A DNA stretch of 64,000 bases from Chryseobacterium indologenes (GTDB lineage: Bacteria; Bacteroidota; Bacteroidia; Flavobacteriales; Weeksellaceae), in assembly GCA_002439165.1 (NCBI GenBank), contig DJTE01000030.1, forward strand, positions 70,110 to 134,109, in the 5' to 3' direction. A program made the position numbers and the translations under genes. Within the stretch, counting starts at the first letter, position 1. Each line of letters opens with the position of its first letter. Below the pieces are notes generated by a model. The model did no database searches and was not told the DNA's origin. It saw nothing but the letters and a program-made list of their open reading frames with translations. This document shows, in pieces, positions 26,508 to 34,254 of this stretch.

Positions 26508-28007
26508 ATGAGTGTAGTAGCGAGACAAGGCTTCAAATATTCCATCATAGGTTATATTGGTTTTTTGCTGGGTACGGTATCTGCCATTTTCATTTTTCCG
26601 AGCGATTTTGAATTTTACGGAAAACTGCGATACAGTATGCAGACCGCAGAAATGCTTGTCCCTTTTGTTGTTTTCGGAATTTCCTATGCGAATGTAAAAT
26701 ATTTCAATTCTTTACAGAAAGACGGTAAAAATCAGAATATGCTGTCTTTATCCCTCGTTACGATACTCATTAATTTTCTGTTATTTTCTGTTGTATTTTT
26801 TGTTATTCCTTATTTTTATCCGAAGTTTTTTCATTCGGAAGCCTGGAAGATCAAAGAAATCATCCTTCCCCTGATTTTGATTTTATCGCTCTGTGCGATT
26901 TTCAATAAATACGTATCCAATTATAAAAGGATCGTGGTTTCCAATATTTTTGATAACCTTTTTCCGAAAATAGCCAATCTGGGAGCTTTTCTGCTGTTTT
27001 CCTACTTTACGTATTTACAGTACGGACAGGTTATTTCACAGCGTATTGCCTTTATCTTTTTTTTCGGGATGTTTGCTCTGATGCTTTTAGGATATGTTTA
27101 TTATACGAATAAGCTTGAAAAAATACATTTTGATCTTGATACGGGCTATTTTAAAAAGGATAATTTCTGGAAAGAATTTCTCAATTACTGTTTTTTCGGT
27201 TTTCTGGGAACCTTTGGGAATTATCTGGCCATCAACAGCTTTATGATCGGAGAATTTATGGGAATGGAGGAAAACGGAATTTATTCTGTTTTATATGCCC
27301 TGATCTCACTGATTTCTATCCCGCAGCTGGGGCTGTTCAATATTTCCGCTCCTATTATCAGTAAAAACCTTGCTGACGGTGACATGGAAGCTCTGGATAA
27401 GTTCCATAAAAAAACCTCTCTTACGCTGTACTTTTTAGGTGCCGTGCTGTTCTCCTGTATCATGGTAGGATTTCCCTATCTGACGCAATTTATGCCTAAG
27501 AACGGAACCATGCTCCGGGAATATGAACCGGTAGTCTGGATATGGGGTTCTGCGGTTTTACTGGATCTTGCCACCGGATTCAACGGAAACATTATTTCTC
27601 TTTCGAAATATTACCGTTTCAATATCCTGGTGATGCTTTTGCTGGCAGGCTTAACTATTGGACTGAATTATTATTTTATAAAAAACACGGAACTGAAACT
27701 GATCGGAATAGCTCTGTCTACGGCGATTTCACTTACGACTTACAATGTTGTTAAGATCATTTTCAATTATATTGTCTTTAAGGTATCACCCCTTACTATT
27801 GAGATGATTTTTGTTTCGATTATCTGCACCCTGGCTATTACCGTAGCTATCGTTCTTCCGAATTTCAACAGCAATTTCATCAACCTGGTCTATAAACCGG
27901 CCGTTGTCCTGATCCTGATCTATATCGGAAATTATTTCACCAAGATTTTCCCGATCGAGGACTACCTGAATATGAAATTTATTAAAAGTATTTTTAAGTT
28001 TAAATAG
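26508..28007 (+). CDS. Polysaccharide flippase (MATE-like, Wzx type)
   Basis: 499 residues with about 14 membrane helices over the full length and no soluble domain. It resembles the RfbX/MurJ-related exporters that flip undecaprenyl-linked oligosaccharides. Motifs are weak, as usual for this family. It is the second gene of a two-gene operon after the FkbM methyltransferase. Confidence 0.85.
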   Translation: MSVVARQGFKYSIIGYIGFLLGTVSAIFIFPSDFEFYGKLRYSMQTAEMLVPFVVFGISYANVKYFNSLQKDGKNQNMLSLSLVTILINFLLFSVVFFVIPYFYPKFFHSEAWKIKEIILPLILILSLCAIFNKYVSNYKRIVVSNIFDNLFPKIANLGAFLLFSYFTYLQYGQVISQRIAFIFFFGMFALMLLGYVYYTNKLEKIHFDLDTGYFKKDNFWKEFLNYCFFGFLGTFGNYLAINSFMIGEFMGMEENGIYSVLYALISLISIPQLGLFNISAPIISKNLADGDMEALDKFHKKTSLTLYFLGAVLFSCIMVGFPYLTQFMPKNGTMLREYEPVVWIWGSAVLLDLATGFNGNIISLSKYYRFNILVMLLLAGLTIGLNYYFIKNTELKLIGIALSTAISLTTYNVVKIIFNYIVFKVSPLTIEMIFVSIICTLAITVAIVLPNFNSNFINLVYKPAVVLILIYIGNYFTKIFPIEDYLNMKFIKSIFKFK

Positions 28008-28076
28008 GGAGAGAAAAGAAGCCGGAGGAGGGAAGTTTTTGAAATTATAAAGACCAGTGGGTACCTGAAACTGATA

Positions 28077-29117
28077 TTAAAGAAGGTTTTTCAGGATATT
28101 TTCCAGGCTTTCCAGAACGGAGTTTTTGCTGTACTTTTTCTGAAAGTCAAACTGTGTGTGTTTTATTTCTGAGAGCTGACTGATTATATCTTCTTTTTCG
28201 GGGATAATAAATTCAGGCCCGGAAGGGTAATTTTCCGGAAAGACAGCTATTTTTCCATACCTGACCGCATCGCCAAGATTCCCGGTCATTTTTGTTGACC
28301 CATACGTTTCCTCAAGGCTGAAAAACTCGGTTTTCTGCCGGATCGGGCACCATAAAAGATCTGCTCTCTGCATCCATTTTTCAAAATTCTCATGGGAAAC
28401 CCTGTCCGGAAAATACCGGATGATAATATTTGCAGGAAGCTTTACAGACAGGCTTTCAAGCTGCTCCAATTCTTCATGCTGAGCTTTTCCAAGAAAGACA
28501 AATTCGTATTTTTCCTGAGTTTTCAAATTTTGAAGAACATTAAAAACATGGCTGTAATCTCTTCTTTTCTGAGACACTCCCCCCGGAATTACGATTACCG
28601 GATGATCATTATCTGTTTTTTCAAAAATTGCGGTATAAAAAAGCGGCAGGAATATGTGCCGGCCTGAAGACAGTTCTTCATCCAGCACCAACAGCCTTTT
28701 TGCTTTCTGATAGACCTTTGAGGAATAAAACAGGCCTTCTTTCCACCAAAGCTTCAATCTGTAAATAATATCCGATCTGAAGACGCTCTTCAGCAAAGCC
28801 CATTTTGAAGACTGTGAAAAGTTTATATTATGAACAATAACTGCCGTGTTATATTTACGGGTTACTGCCAGGAAAGTATTGAAATAGCGGTGAACGGTTC
28901 CTATAATGATGAGATCATATTCTTTTCCTTTCAACTGTTCCAGAAGCATCGAGCTGTCTGACAGAAATACATGTTCACGCTTTCCGCTGATCCGGTCGCT
29001 GATTCTTTTTGAGAAATAATAATCTACTACAAAATCTGATGAATCTGCCATGATATCCATGAAAGCCTGAGCTATTTCGGCGTGGGTATCTATTTCGATG
29101 TAGGCTATTTTTTTCAC
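28077..29117 (-). CDS. Probable glycosyltransferase (GT-B type)
   Basis: 346 residues. The first half looks like a GT-B N-terminal Rossmann domain (MKKIAYIEIDTHAEIA). The second half contains VIVIPGGVSQKRRDY and KYEFVFLGKAQ, as in family 4-like nucleotide-sugar binding domains, and a late YGSTKMTGNLGDAVRYGKI acceptor/nucleotide motif. Donor and acceptor are unknown. It is convergent with the flippase and likely works on the same glycan. Confidence 0.7.
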   Translation of the reverse strand: MKKIAYIEIDTHAEIAQAFMDIMADSSDFVVDYYFSKRISDRISGKREHVFLSDSSMLLEQLKGKEYDLIIIGTVHRYFNTFLAVTRKYNTAVIVHNINFSQSSKWALLKSVFRSDIIYRLKLWWKEGLFYSSKVYQKAKRLLVLDEELSSGRHIFLPLFYTAIFEKTDNDHPVIVIPGGVSQKRRDYSHVFNVLQNLKTQEKYEFVFLGKAQHEELEQLESLSVKLPANIIIRYFPDRVSHENFEKWMQRADLLWCPIRQKTEFFSLEETYGSTKMTGNLGDAVRYGKIAVFPENYPSGPEFIIPEKEDIISQLSEIKHTQFDFQKKYSKNSVLESLENILKNLL

Positions 29118-29231
29118 TTATAAACGGTAAGATTAGATTGACGACAGGTTTTGGAATTTTGTTTTAAACGGGCCAAAGCCTGTTTTATGGAATACTGTTA
29201 TGTGTTGACTGTAAATTTCACGCGTTATATT

Positions 29232-30086
29232 CTACATTTTAAGCCATTTTTTCTTCAGCATTTTCCAACGCTGATCATTGACGGCTTTTTGTTCGTCTTT
29301 GGAAAGTTTCAGTTCCAGCTTTGCGGATCTGCAGTTTTCATATGCTCCGGTAATCCTGAAGAAAAAGGTAACCGACCTGCTTTTTGCAGCTTCTTTGGCG
29401 GCGGCAATATAGGCGAGAAACCTGTTCAGTCCCAGAAAATAGAAATACCGTCCGTAATAGTCTGCGGGCCTGATGGTGTAATCTGCACCTTTTACTTTGA
29501 TCAGCTTTACATGAAGTTCGGGGAGAACCACTTCTTTCCAGCCCAGTTTTTCCAACAGAATAGAATCGATATTGTCCCAGCCTAAGGTCTCCCTTAAACC
29601 TCCTATCTGAAGAAAACATTCTTTCCGGTAAGCTTTCACGGGACCCCTTACATGATGTCTGTTTGAGTTTCCCTCATACACCCAGTTTCCTTCTTTTTCT
29701 ACGTATAACAAACCTCCGACGAGCCCATATTCCGGGTTATTTTTAAAAGCTTTTTCTACCGATTCCAGATAGTTTTCAGGAAGGATAATATCTGCATCAA
29801 ATTTACAGATAATCTCAAAATCTTGTGTATTCTCTGTCTGCAATCCGTTTTTAAAAGCATTCACGACTTTAGATCCGGGCTGATGGGCTGATTTCTGAAG
29901 ATCAACTGTTTCAAAGCGGGAATCGCTGCCCGTATATTTTCTGATGATCTCAGGGGTACGGTCTGCGGAGCCGTCATTAACAACTATCACTTTAAAATCT
30001 TTAAAGCTTTGCTGCTGCAGAGCATCCAGGGTGAAGGGAAGATTTTCCTCTTCGTTATGGGCAGGAATTATAATTAAAAACCTCAA
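29232..30086 (-). CDS. Glycosyltransferase family 2
   Basis: 284 residues if translation begins at the TTG at 30084-30086, which gives MRFLIIIPAHNEEENLP, the normal GT2 N-terminus. The open frame extends 20 residues further to a GTG at 30146, but that part runs through an inverted repeat and reads as non-coding. GT-A motifs: VNDGSADRT, DADIILPENYL (DxD) and a QIGGLRETLGWDN loop. Transfers a sugar from a nucleotide donor; product unknown. Confidence 0.82.
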   Translation of the reverse strand: MRFLIIIPAHNEEENLPFTLDALQQQSFKDFKVIVVNDGSADRTPEIIRKYTGSDSRFETVDLQKSAHQPGSKVVNAFKNGLQTENTQDFEIICKFDADIILPENYLESVEKAFKNNPEYGLVGGLLYVEKEGNWVYEGNSNRHHVRGPVKAYRKECFLQIGGLRETLGWDNIDSILLEKLGWKEVVLPELHVKLIKVKGADYTIRPADYYGRYFYFLGLNRFLAYIAAAKEAAKSRSVTFFFRITGAYENCRSAKLELKLSKDEQKAVNDQRWKMLKKKWLKM

Positions 30087-30105
30087 AATTTTATGGATAA
30101 GGAGT

Positions 30106-30151
30106 AATAAGTGATAAACGGCATACCGGCGGTCTCCGCTTATCACTTATT
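30106..30151. repeat. Intergenic inverted repeat (12-bp arms)
   Basis: Arms AATAAGTGATAA (30106-30117) and TTATCACTTATT (30140-30151), with extra CGG/CCG pairing inside. It lies between the aspartase stop codon (30162) and the GT2 start. Similar in design and composition to the dyad at 20908-20965, which suggests a family of dispersed short hairpins. Confidence 0.5.
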
Positions 30152-30161
30152 GATTATTTTT

Positions 30162-31562
30162 CTATTTGTTATGCGGTTTCAGCATATTTTTAGGATCAAG
30201 GATCTCATCCAGTTTTTCCTGAGAGAGAATTCCTTTTTCAAGAACAAGGTTGTAAACACTTTTTCCTGTTTCCAGGGCTTCTTTGGCAATAGCCGTAGAC
30301 TGCTTGTATCCGATGTACGGATTAAGGGCTGTTACGATACCGATGCTGTGTTTTACCATATTAAGGCAGACTTCTTTATTGGCTGTAATTCCTACCACAC
30401 ATTTTTCGCGGAGGGTATCCAGGGCATTGCAAAGGAAATGGATATTTTCCATAATGGCATGGGAAAGTACCGGTTCCATTACATTCAGCTGTAACTGCCC
30501 TGCTTCTGCGGCAAAGGTTACGGTAAGATCATTTCCGATCACTTTAAAGCATACCTGATTGACCACTTCCGGAATAACGGGATTTACTTTTCCTGGCATA
30601 ATTGATGATCCCGGCTGCATCGGCGGAAGGTTGATCTCAAATAATCCGGCTCTCGGTCCTGAAGAAAGCAGTCTTAAATCGTTACATATTTTGGACAGTT
30701 TAACGGCCAGACGTTTCATTGCTGAAGAATAGATTACATAGGAACCCGTATCCGGTGTCGCTTCAACAAGATCCGGTGCGGAAATAACCGGGAACCCGGT
30801 GATCTGTGCAAGGTTTTTGGCACAGAGAGTAGCGTAGCCTACCGGGGCATTCAGTCCGGTTCCGATGGCGGTTGCTCCCATGTTTACTTCTACAAAAAGT
30901 CCGGCATTGTTATTCAGTTTGGAAATATCTTCTTCCAGAGTTGCTGCGAAAGCTTCAAATTCCTGCCCCAAAGTCATCGGAACGGCATCCTGAAGCTGGG
31001 TACGCCCCATTTTGATGACATCCTGAAATTCTTTTCCTTTGGCACGGAAAGCCTCTACAATTTTCTCAAGTCTGTCCACCAGACCTGCATTCATCCGAAG
31101 CAGTCCCATTTTGATTCCTGTGGGATAGGCATCATTGGTAGACTGGGAAAGGTTGATATGGTCGTTAGGGGAACAGAATTCATATTCTCCTTTATTTTTT
31201 CCTAATTTTTCCAGTACGATATTGGCGATTACTTCATTGGCATTCATATTTACTGAAGTACCTGCCCCACCCTGAATCATGTCTACGGGAAACTGTTCGT
31301 GGTATTTTCCGGCTGCAATTTCATCACAGGCTTCTGCTATTTTGAAATACAGATTCTCATCCAGCAGTCCCAGTTCATAATTGGTTTTTGCGGCTGCTTT
31401 TTTCACGAAAGCCAATCCTTTGATAAAATCCGGATATGAAGACAGAAGCTGTCCTGAGATTTTAAAATTGTCAATTGCTCTTTGGGTCTGAACTCCATAA
31501 TAAGCGTCTGCCGGCACGTTCAGTTCTCCCAGCAGGTCACTTTCTTTTCTGAAATTTTCCAT
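30162..31562 (-). CDS. aspA: Aspartate ammonia-lyase
   Basis: 466 residues from the ATG at 31560-31562; an earlier in-frame start would add 13 residues. The N-terminus ESDLLGELNVPADAYYGVQT is the aspartase form rather than fumarase C. The superfamily signature GSSIMPGKVNP is intact, as are the substrate-binding TGSYVIYSSA and SQSTNDAYPTG boxes. It converts aspartate to fumarate and ammonia. Not obviously linked to its glycan-synthesis neighbours. Confidence 0.92.
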   Translation of the reverse strand: MENFRKESDLLGELNVPADAYYGVQTQRAIDNFKISGQLLSSYPDFIKGLAFVKKAAAKTNYELGLLDENLYFKIAEACDEIAAGKYHEQFPVDMIQGGAGTSVNMNANEVIANIVLEKLGKNKGEYEFCSPNDHINLSQSTNDAYPTGIKMGLLRMNAGLVDRLEKIVEAFRAKGKEFQDVIKMGRTQLQDAVPMTLGQEFEAFAATLEEDISKLNNNAGLFVEVNMGATAIGTGLNAPVGYATLCAKNLAQITGFPVISAPDLVEATPDTGSYVIYSSAMKRLAVKLSKICNDLRLLSSGPRAGLFEINLPPMQPGSSIMPGKVNPVIPEVVNQVCFKVIGNDLTVTFAAEAGQLQLNVMEPVLSHAIMENIHFLCNALDTLREKCVVGITANKEVCLNMVKHSIGIVTALNPYIGYKQSTAIAKEALETGKSVYNLVLEKGILSQEKLDEILDPKNMLKPHNK

Positions 31563-31631
31563 TACAGATGTTTTAACTTTTTTAGTGTTTAAATATAGCA
31601 AAAACGCATCTAACCGATGCGCTTTAATAAA

Positions 31632-32657
31632 TTATTTTGTTGGGTATTTTTGAATTAAAGCCTGAAGTATTGCCCATGTTTCGGCATCCATGATCCCGTC
31701 ATAATTCTGCGGGCGGAAATGGTACTGGAAAGCTTCTATTGTTTTTTTGGTGGCATCATCCCATTTACCGCTGAATTCCAGCGCATATCCAAACTTCTGA
31801 AGTGCTGTCTGAATTCCAAAGATAAATGAAGCATCGTTATATTTAGCCGCCAGGTCGGTCTGGGCCAGGGTAAGGAAGTTCTGTTTGGCCGCTTCATCAT
31901 ACCACATTCCTATCTGGTATTCGTCATAGAGTTTCTTCCAGGGGAACATAGGTCCCGGATCCTGTTTTCTTGTAGGAGCAATATCTGCATGAGCGAGAAC
32001 GTTGGTTGCCGGGATCTGATACCTTGTCACAATGTCTTTGGCCAAAGCGGCTACTTTTTTCACCTGTTCATCACTGAAAGGAGCAAATACTCTTTTTCCT
32101 GTTCCATCGGTTGTAAATCCTGTATTGACGATCTCAATACCTATTGAAGTATCATTAAGGTTTTTATCGTTTCTCCACGCACTTACTCCGGCATGATAGG
32201 AACGTTTATTTTCGTCTACCAGCTGATAGATCTGATTGTCTCCGGTATTATTTACGAGGTAATGGGAGCTTACTCCCTGCTGAGTCAATACTGTAACTGA
32301 CTTATCATCCGGAAGGGCTGTATAATGAAGGATCAGATAACGCTGTCTGAAATTCTGTGCTATGGCGGGGAAATAGGTTTTTACCACTTTATATCCTGCA
32401 GGTTTAGCAGTAACGATGGAGCCATAGCTGGCCGTATTATCGTTTTTTGCCGGGTCTGCTAAATTGGTTGTAAAAAACTCTACTCCGTGTTCGTTTATAA
32501 TTTTAGGTTTGGGAGCTTCGGGAGCCGGAGTTTTAACGGGCGGTTTTGCCTGTACTACGGGTGTTTTCGGCTGGTAAGAACTTTTTTTCACATTTTGCTG
32601 AGAAGTACATGAAAAAACAAAAGTGCTTAATCCGATGATATATAATGTTTTACGCAT
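31632..32657 (-). CDS. N-acetylmuramoyl-L-alanine amidase lipoprotein
   Basis: 341 residues. Lipobox VFSC (Cys at 17), then a Pro/Lys-rich linker. The Amidase_2 (AmpD-like) domain spans about 105-260, with zinc ligands in YLILHYTA, a later ANVLAHADIAP-type His segment and DPGPMFPW. A peptidoglycan-binding domain follows (about 275-340, FGYALEFSGKWDDATKK). It cleaves the peptide stem from murein, probably in recycling or remodelling at the outer-membrane inner face. Confidence 0.9.
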   Translation of the reverse strand: MRKTLYIIGLSTFVFSCTSQQNVKKSSYQPKTPVVQAKPPVKTPAPEAPKPKIINEHGVEFFTTNLADPAKNDNTASYGSIVTAKPAGYKVVKTYFPAIAQNFRQRYLILHYTALPDDKSVTVLTQQGVSSHYLVNNTGDNQIYQLVDENKRSYHAGVSAWRNDKNLNDTSIGIEIVNTGFTTDGTGKRVFAPFSDEQVKKVAALAKDIVTRYQIPATNVLAHADIAPTRKQDPGPMFPWKKLYDEYQIGMWYDEAAKQNFLTLAQTDLAAKYNDASFIFGIQTALQKFGYALEFSGKWDDATKKTIEAFQYHFRPQNYDGIMDAETWAILQALIQKYPTK

Positions 32658-32716
32658 CAGTTTAGTTTTTTAATGATTTATTACCTCAAAAATACACAAA
32701 TTTTTCTTGAAATTTA

Positions 32717-32748
32717 TTTGGTAAATAAAGAAATCTGTTCTATATTTG
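32717..32748 (+). promoter_or_regulatory. Promoter of the tRNA-Ser/Pro/Arg operon
   Basis: TTTG (32717-32720), a 20-bp spacer and TATATTTG (32741-32748): exact consensus. The bases after the -7 box, GCACTCGCAA, recur after the -7 box of the second tRNA operon at 63675. Confidence 0.8.
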
Positions 32749-32792
32749 CACTCGCAATAACGGAACAGCGGTCATTAAAAAACAAACAAAAA

Positions 32793-32877
32793 GGAGGGTT
32801 GCCGGAGTGGTTAACGGAGCAGTTTGCTAAACTGTCGACGCGAAAGTGTCGCAAGGGTTCGAATCCCTTACCCTCCG
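32793..32877 (+). tRNA. tRNA-Ser (GCT)
   Basis: 85 nt, class II. Acceptor GGAGGGT/ACCCTCC, anticodon loop TTTGCTAA with GCT, a long variable arm (GTCGACGCGAAAGTGTCGC), TPsiC arm GGTTCGAATCC, discriminator G. First gene of the operon. Confidence 0.96.
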
Positions 32878-32891
32878 CTTAAAATATACTT

Positions 32892-32966
32892 CGGGGCGTA
32901 GCGTAGTCCGGTCATCGCGCCTGGTTTGGGACCAGGAGGTCGCAGGTTCGAATCCTGCCGCCCCGA
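32892..32966 (+). tRNA. tRNA-Pro (TGG), copy 1
   Basis: 75 nt, acceptor CGGGGCG/CGCCCCG, anticodon TGG within a CCTGG/CCAGG stem, discriminator A. Identical to the copy at 63727-63801. Confidence 0.97.
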
Positions 32967-33005
32967 CTTTTAAAGCTTGTTTATTAAGCGGAAACAACTC
33001 TTTTA

Positions 33006-33079
33006 GGGTGCGTAGCTCAGCTGGATAGAGCATCTGCCTTCTAAGCAGACGGTCAAAGGTTCGAATCCTTTCGCGCTCA
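33006..33079 (+). tRNA. tRNA-Arg (TCT), copy 1
   Basis: 74 nt. Acceptor GGGTGCG/CGCGCTC with one G-T pair, anticodon arm TCTGC-CTTCTAA-GCAGA, discriminator A. Identical to the copy at 63819-63892. Its 3' half is repeated at 33406-33437, after the GIY-YIG gene. Confidence 0.97.
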
Positions 33080-33145
33080 CAAAAAACCTCACAATTTTTA
33101 TTGTGAGGTTTTTTGTTTATATTAGTTTCATGTGTTTCTGTTATA
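33048..33145 (+). repeat. 98-bp direct repeat, left copy (tRNA-Arg 3' half, terminator, start of GIY-YIG gene)
   Basis: Repeated with a single mismatch at 33406-33503, an offset of 358 bp. It comprises the tRNA-Arg variable and TPsiC arms and acceptor 3' strand, the intrinsic terminator, and the leader with the first codons of the nuclease gene. A tandem duplication or insertion at the tRNA explains it. Confidence 0.9.
33081..33114 (+). terminator. Terminator of the tRNA-Ser/Pro/Arg operon
   Basis: Stem AAAAAACCTCACAA / TTGTGAGGTTTTTT with a 6-base loop, directly after tRNA-Arg. The A and T runs make it bidirectional. The same structure is repeated at 33439-33472. Confidence 0.92.
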
Positions 33146-33384
33146 TTCTTTATTCTGAATCATCAGATAAATATTATGTTGGACATTCCTGTGAAGATTT
33201 ACAGGAAAGACTAAGAAAACATCTTGCACATCACAAAGGTTTTACTGCAAAAACGAAAGACTGGATTATTGTTTATTTTGAAATTTTCAATTCCAAAGTG
33301 GAGGCATATAAAAGAGAACGGGAAATAAAAGCATGGAAAAGTAAGTCCAAAATCAAGAAACTTATTAAAGAGTCTATCAGATAG
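33130..33384 (+). CDS. Small GIY-YIG endonuclease (URI type), tRNA-associated
   Basis: 84 residues from the ATG at 33130; the earlier start at 33103 lies inside the tRNA terminator. GIY-YIG core: CYILYSESSDKYYVGHS, with Arg in LQERLRKH and the catalytic Glu in EAYKREREIKAW. The stop codon TAG lies inside a tRNA D-arm-like sequence (GATAGAGCATC), so the last codons are built from tRNA-derived DNA. Single-domain proteins of this kind are widespread in Bacteroidota; whether this one is mobile, repairs DNA or acts on tRNA genes is unknown. Confidence 0.85.
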   Translation: MCFCYILYSESSDKYYVGHSCEDLQERLRKHLAHHKGFTAKTKDWIIVYFEIFNSKVEAYKREREIKAWKSKSKIKKLIKESIR

Positions 33385-33437
33385 AGCATCCCGATTTTAA
33401 ATCGGGACGGTCAAAGGTTCGAATCCTTTCGCGCTCA
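33380..33437 (+). other. Truncated tRNA-Arg-like sequence with altered anticodon arm
   Basis: Compared with tRNA-Arg, the D-stem 3' side (GATAGAGCAT) and everything 3' of the anticodon arm are present, but the 5' acceptor strand is missing. The anticodon arm is replaced by TCCCGATTT-T-AAATCGGGA, a perfect 9-bp inverted repeat that is 2 nt longer than normal. A 6-bp stem with loop TTTTAAA would place TTA at the anticodon position. It lies at the 3' end of the GIY-YIG mRNA and is unlikely to be a working tRNA. Confidence 0.75.
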
Positions 33438-33503
33438 CAAAAAACCTCACAATTTTTATTGTGAGGTTTTTTGTTTATATTGGTTTCATGTGTTTCTGTT
33501 ATA
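33406..33503 (+). repeat. 98-bp direct repeat, right copy
   Basis: Second copy of 33048-33145. It ends with the vestigial GIY-YIG start (ATGTGTTTCTGTTAT) and then diverges; that frame stops after about 20 codons. It includes a second terminator at 33439-33472. Confidence 0.9.
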
Positions 33504-33508
33504 CTTAT

Positions 33509-33540
33509 AAAAAAGGTATTACCACAAATGCAGTAATACC
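33509..33540 (-). terminator. Terminator after the GcvH-like gene
   Basis: Dyad GGTATTAC (33515-33522) / GTAATACC (33533-33540), followed on the minus strand by six T. It lies about 74 bp past the gene at 33614. Confidence 0.65.
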
Positions 33541-33613
33541 CAAAAAAAATACATAATATTCAGACCATGTAATTTAATCTGCAAAATTTTTCAATATGAA
33601 AGCCATATAGGAA

Positions 33614-33985
33614 TCATCTTACTATTTTCATATACTCTTCATATGATAAAAATTCATCCGTTGAGACAGAGGTTGAAAGAATAAAGAACCAGCAGTTATA
33701 AGGATCCGTATTGATATGAGAAGGCCTTAAAGCTATATTTTTATTGATTTCCGCAACTTTGCCATCACAGGGAATGATAAGCGGGAAAGTTTTATTGACG
33801 CCATATACGGCTCCGCAGGAACTTTCTTTTGTTATAAAAATTTCTTCTTTACCGAATTCAATCAGATGTATTTCACCGATCTCTTTCTGGGCAAAATCCG
33901 TAATGCCCGTACAGAAGTCATACAGCCCTATTTTTCTTAACCACAAATGGTTTCTGGTATAGTAAAGGTTTTTAGGAACAAGCAT
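33614..33985 (-). CDS. GcvH-like protein lacking the lipoyl lysine
   Basis: 123 residues. The N-terminus NLYYTRNHLWLRKIG and the segments GITDFAQKEIGEI, PCDGKVAEIN and HINTDPYNCWFF follow glycine cleavage H protein closely. At the lipoylation site, H proteins have ESVKA; here the aligned stretch is YGVNK, putting Asn at the lipoyl position with a Lys one residue later. It may be a non-lipoylated H-protein paralogue or use the shifted Lys. It is divergent from the Crp/Fnr gene at 34255 and may share its control. Confidence 0.75.
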   Translation of the reverse strand: MLVPKNLYYTRNHLWLRKIGLYDFCTGITDFAQKEIGEIHLIEFGKEEIFITKESSCGAVYGVNKTFPLIIPCDGKVAEINKNIALRPSHINTDPYNCWFFILSTSVSTDEFLSYEEYMKIVR

Positions 33986-34203
33986 AGAATTTGTCAGCCA
34001 ATAAATTTATCCGGGGTTTCAGTGATCGTTTTTATCCTCAGTATATATTCATACTTTGCGCAGGCGCAGGCATCCCTCACACAATATTTATCTTTTGGAG
34101 AACGTTGAAATTGTAAATATTTCATAGGCTGATGCCGGCTGGTTATGTTCACAAAAGTAGGAGCTTTACCATAAAGAAGAAATGACGCATATCGTCTATA
34201 AAC

Positions 34204-34217
34204 TTGATTTAAGTCAA
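34204..34217. promoter_or_regulatory. FNR/CRP-like palindrome
   Basis: TTGATTTAAGTCAA, a near-perfect dyad with TTGA...TCAA half-sites as in Fnr-type operators. It lies 38 bp before the Crp/Fnr start and in the 269-bp divergent region shared with the GcvH-like gene. Probably an autoregulatory or cross-regulatory site. Confidence 0.5.
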
Positions 34218-34254
34218 ATTTATATTGAGATAAAATTCCTTAATTTAGTAATCC

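Noticed and set aside
25704..30086. A complete capsule or O-antigen locus
   Set aside because: There is only a methyltransferase, one flippase and two glycosyltransferases. No polymerase, initiating transferase or nucleotide-sugar genes are present, and the genes lie on both strands.
33380..33437. A suppressor-like tRNA reading UAA, since the palindromic arm puts TTA at the anticodon position
   Set aside because: The 5' acceptor and most of the D arm are missing, and the arm is 2 nt longer than in a tRNA, so it cannot form a normal cloverleaf. It is better read as a recombination scar or cassette end.
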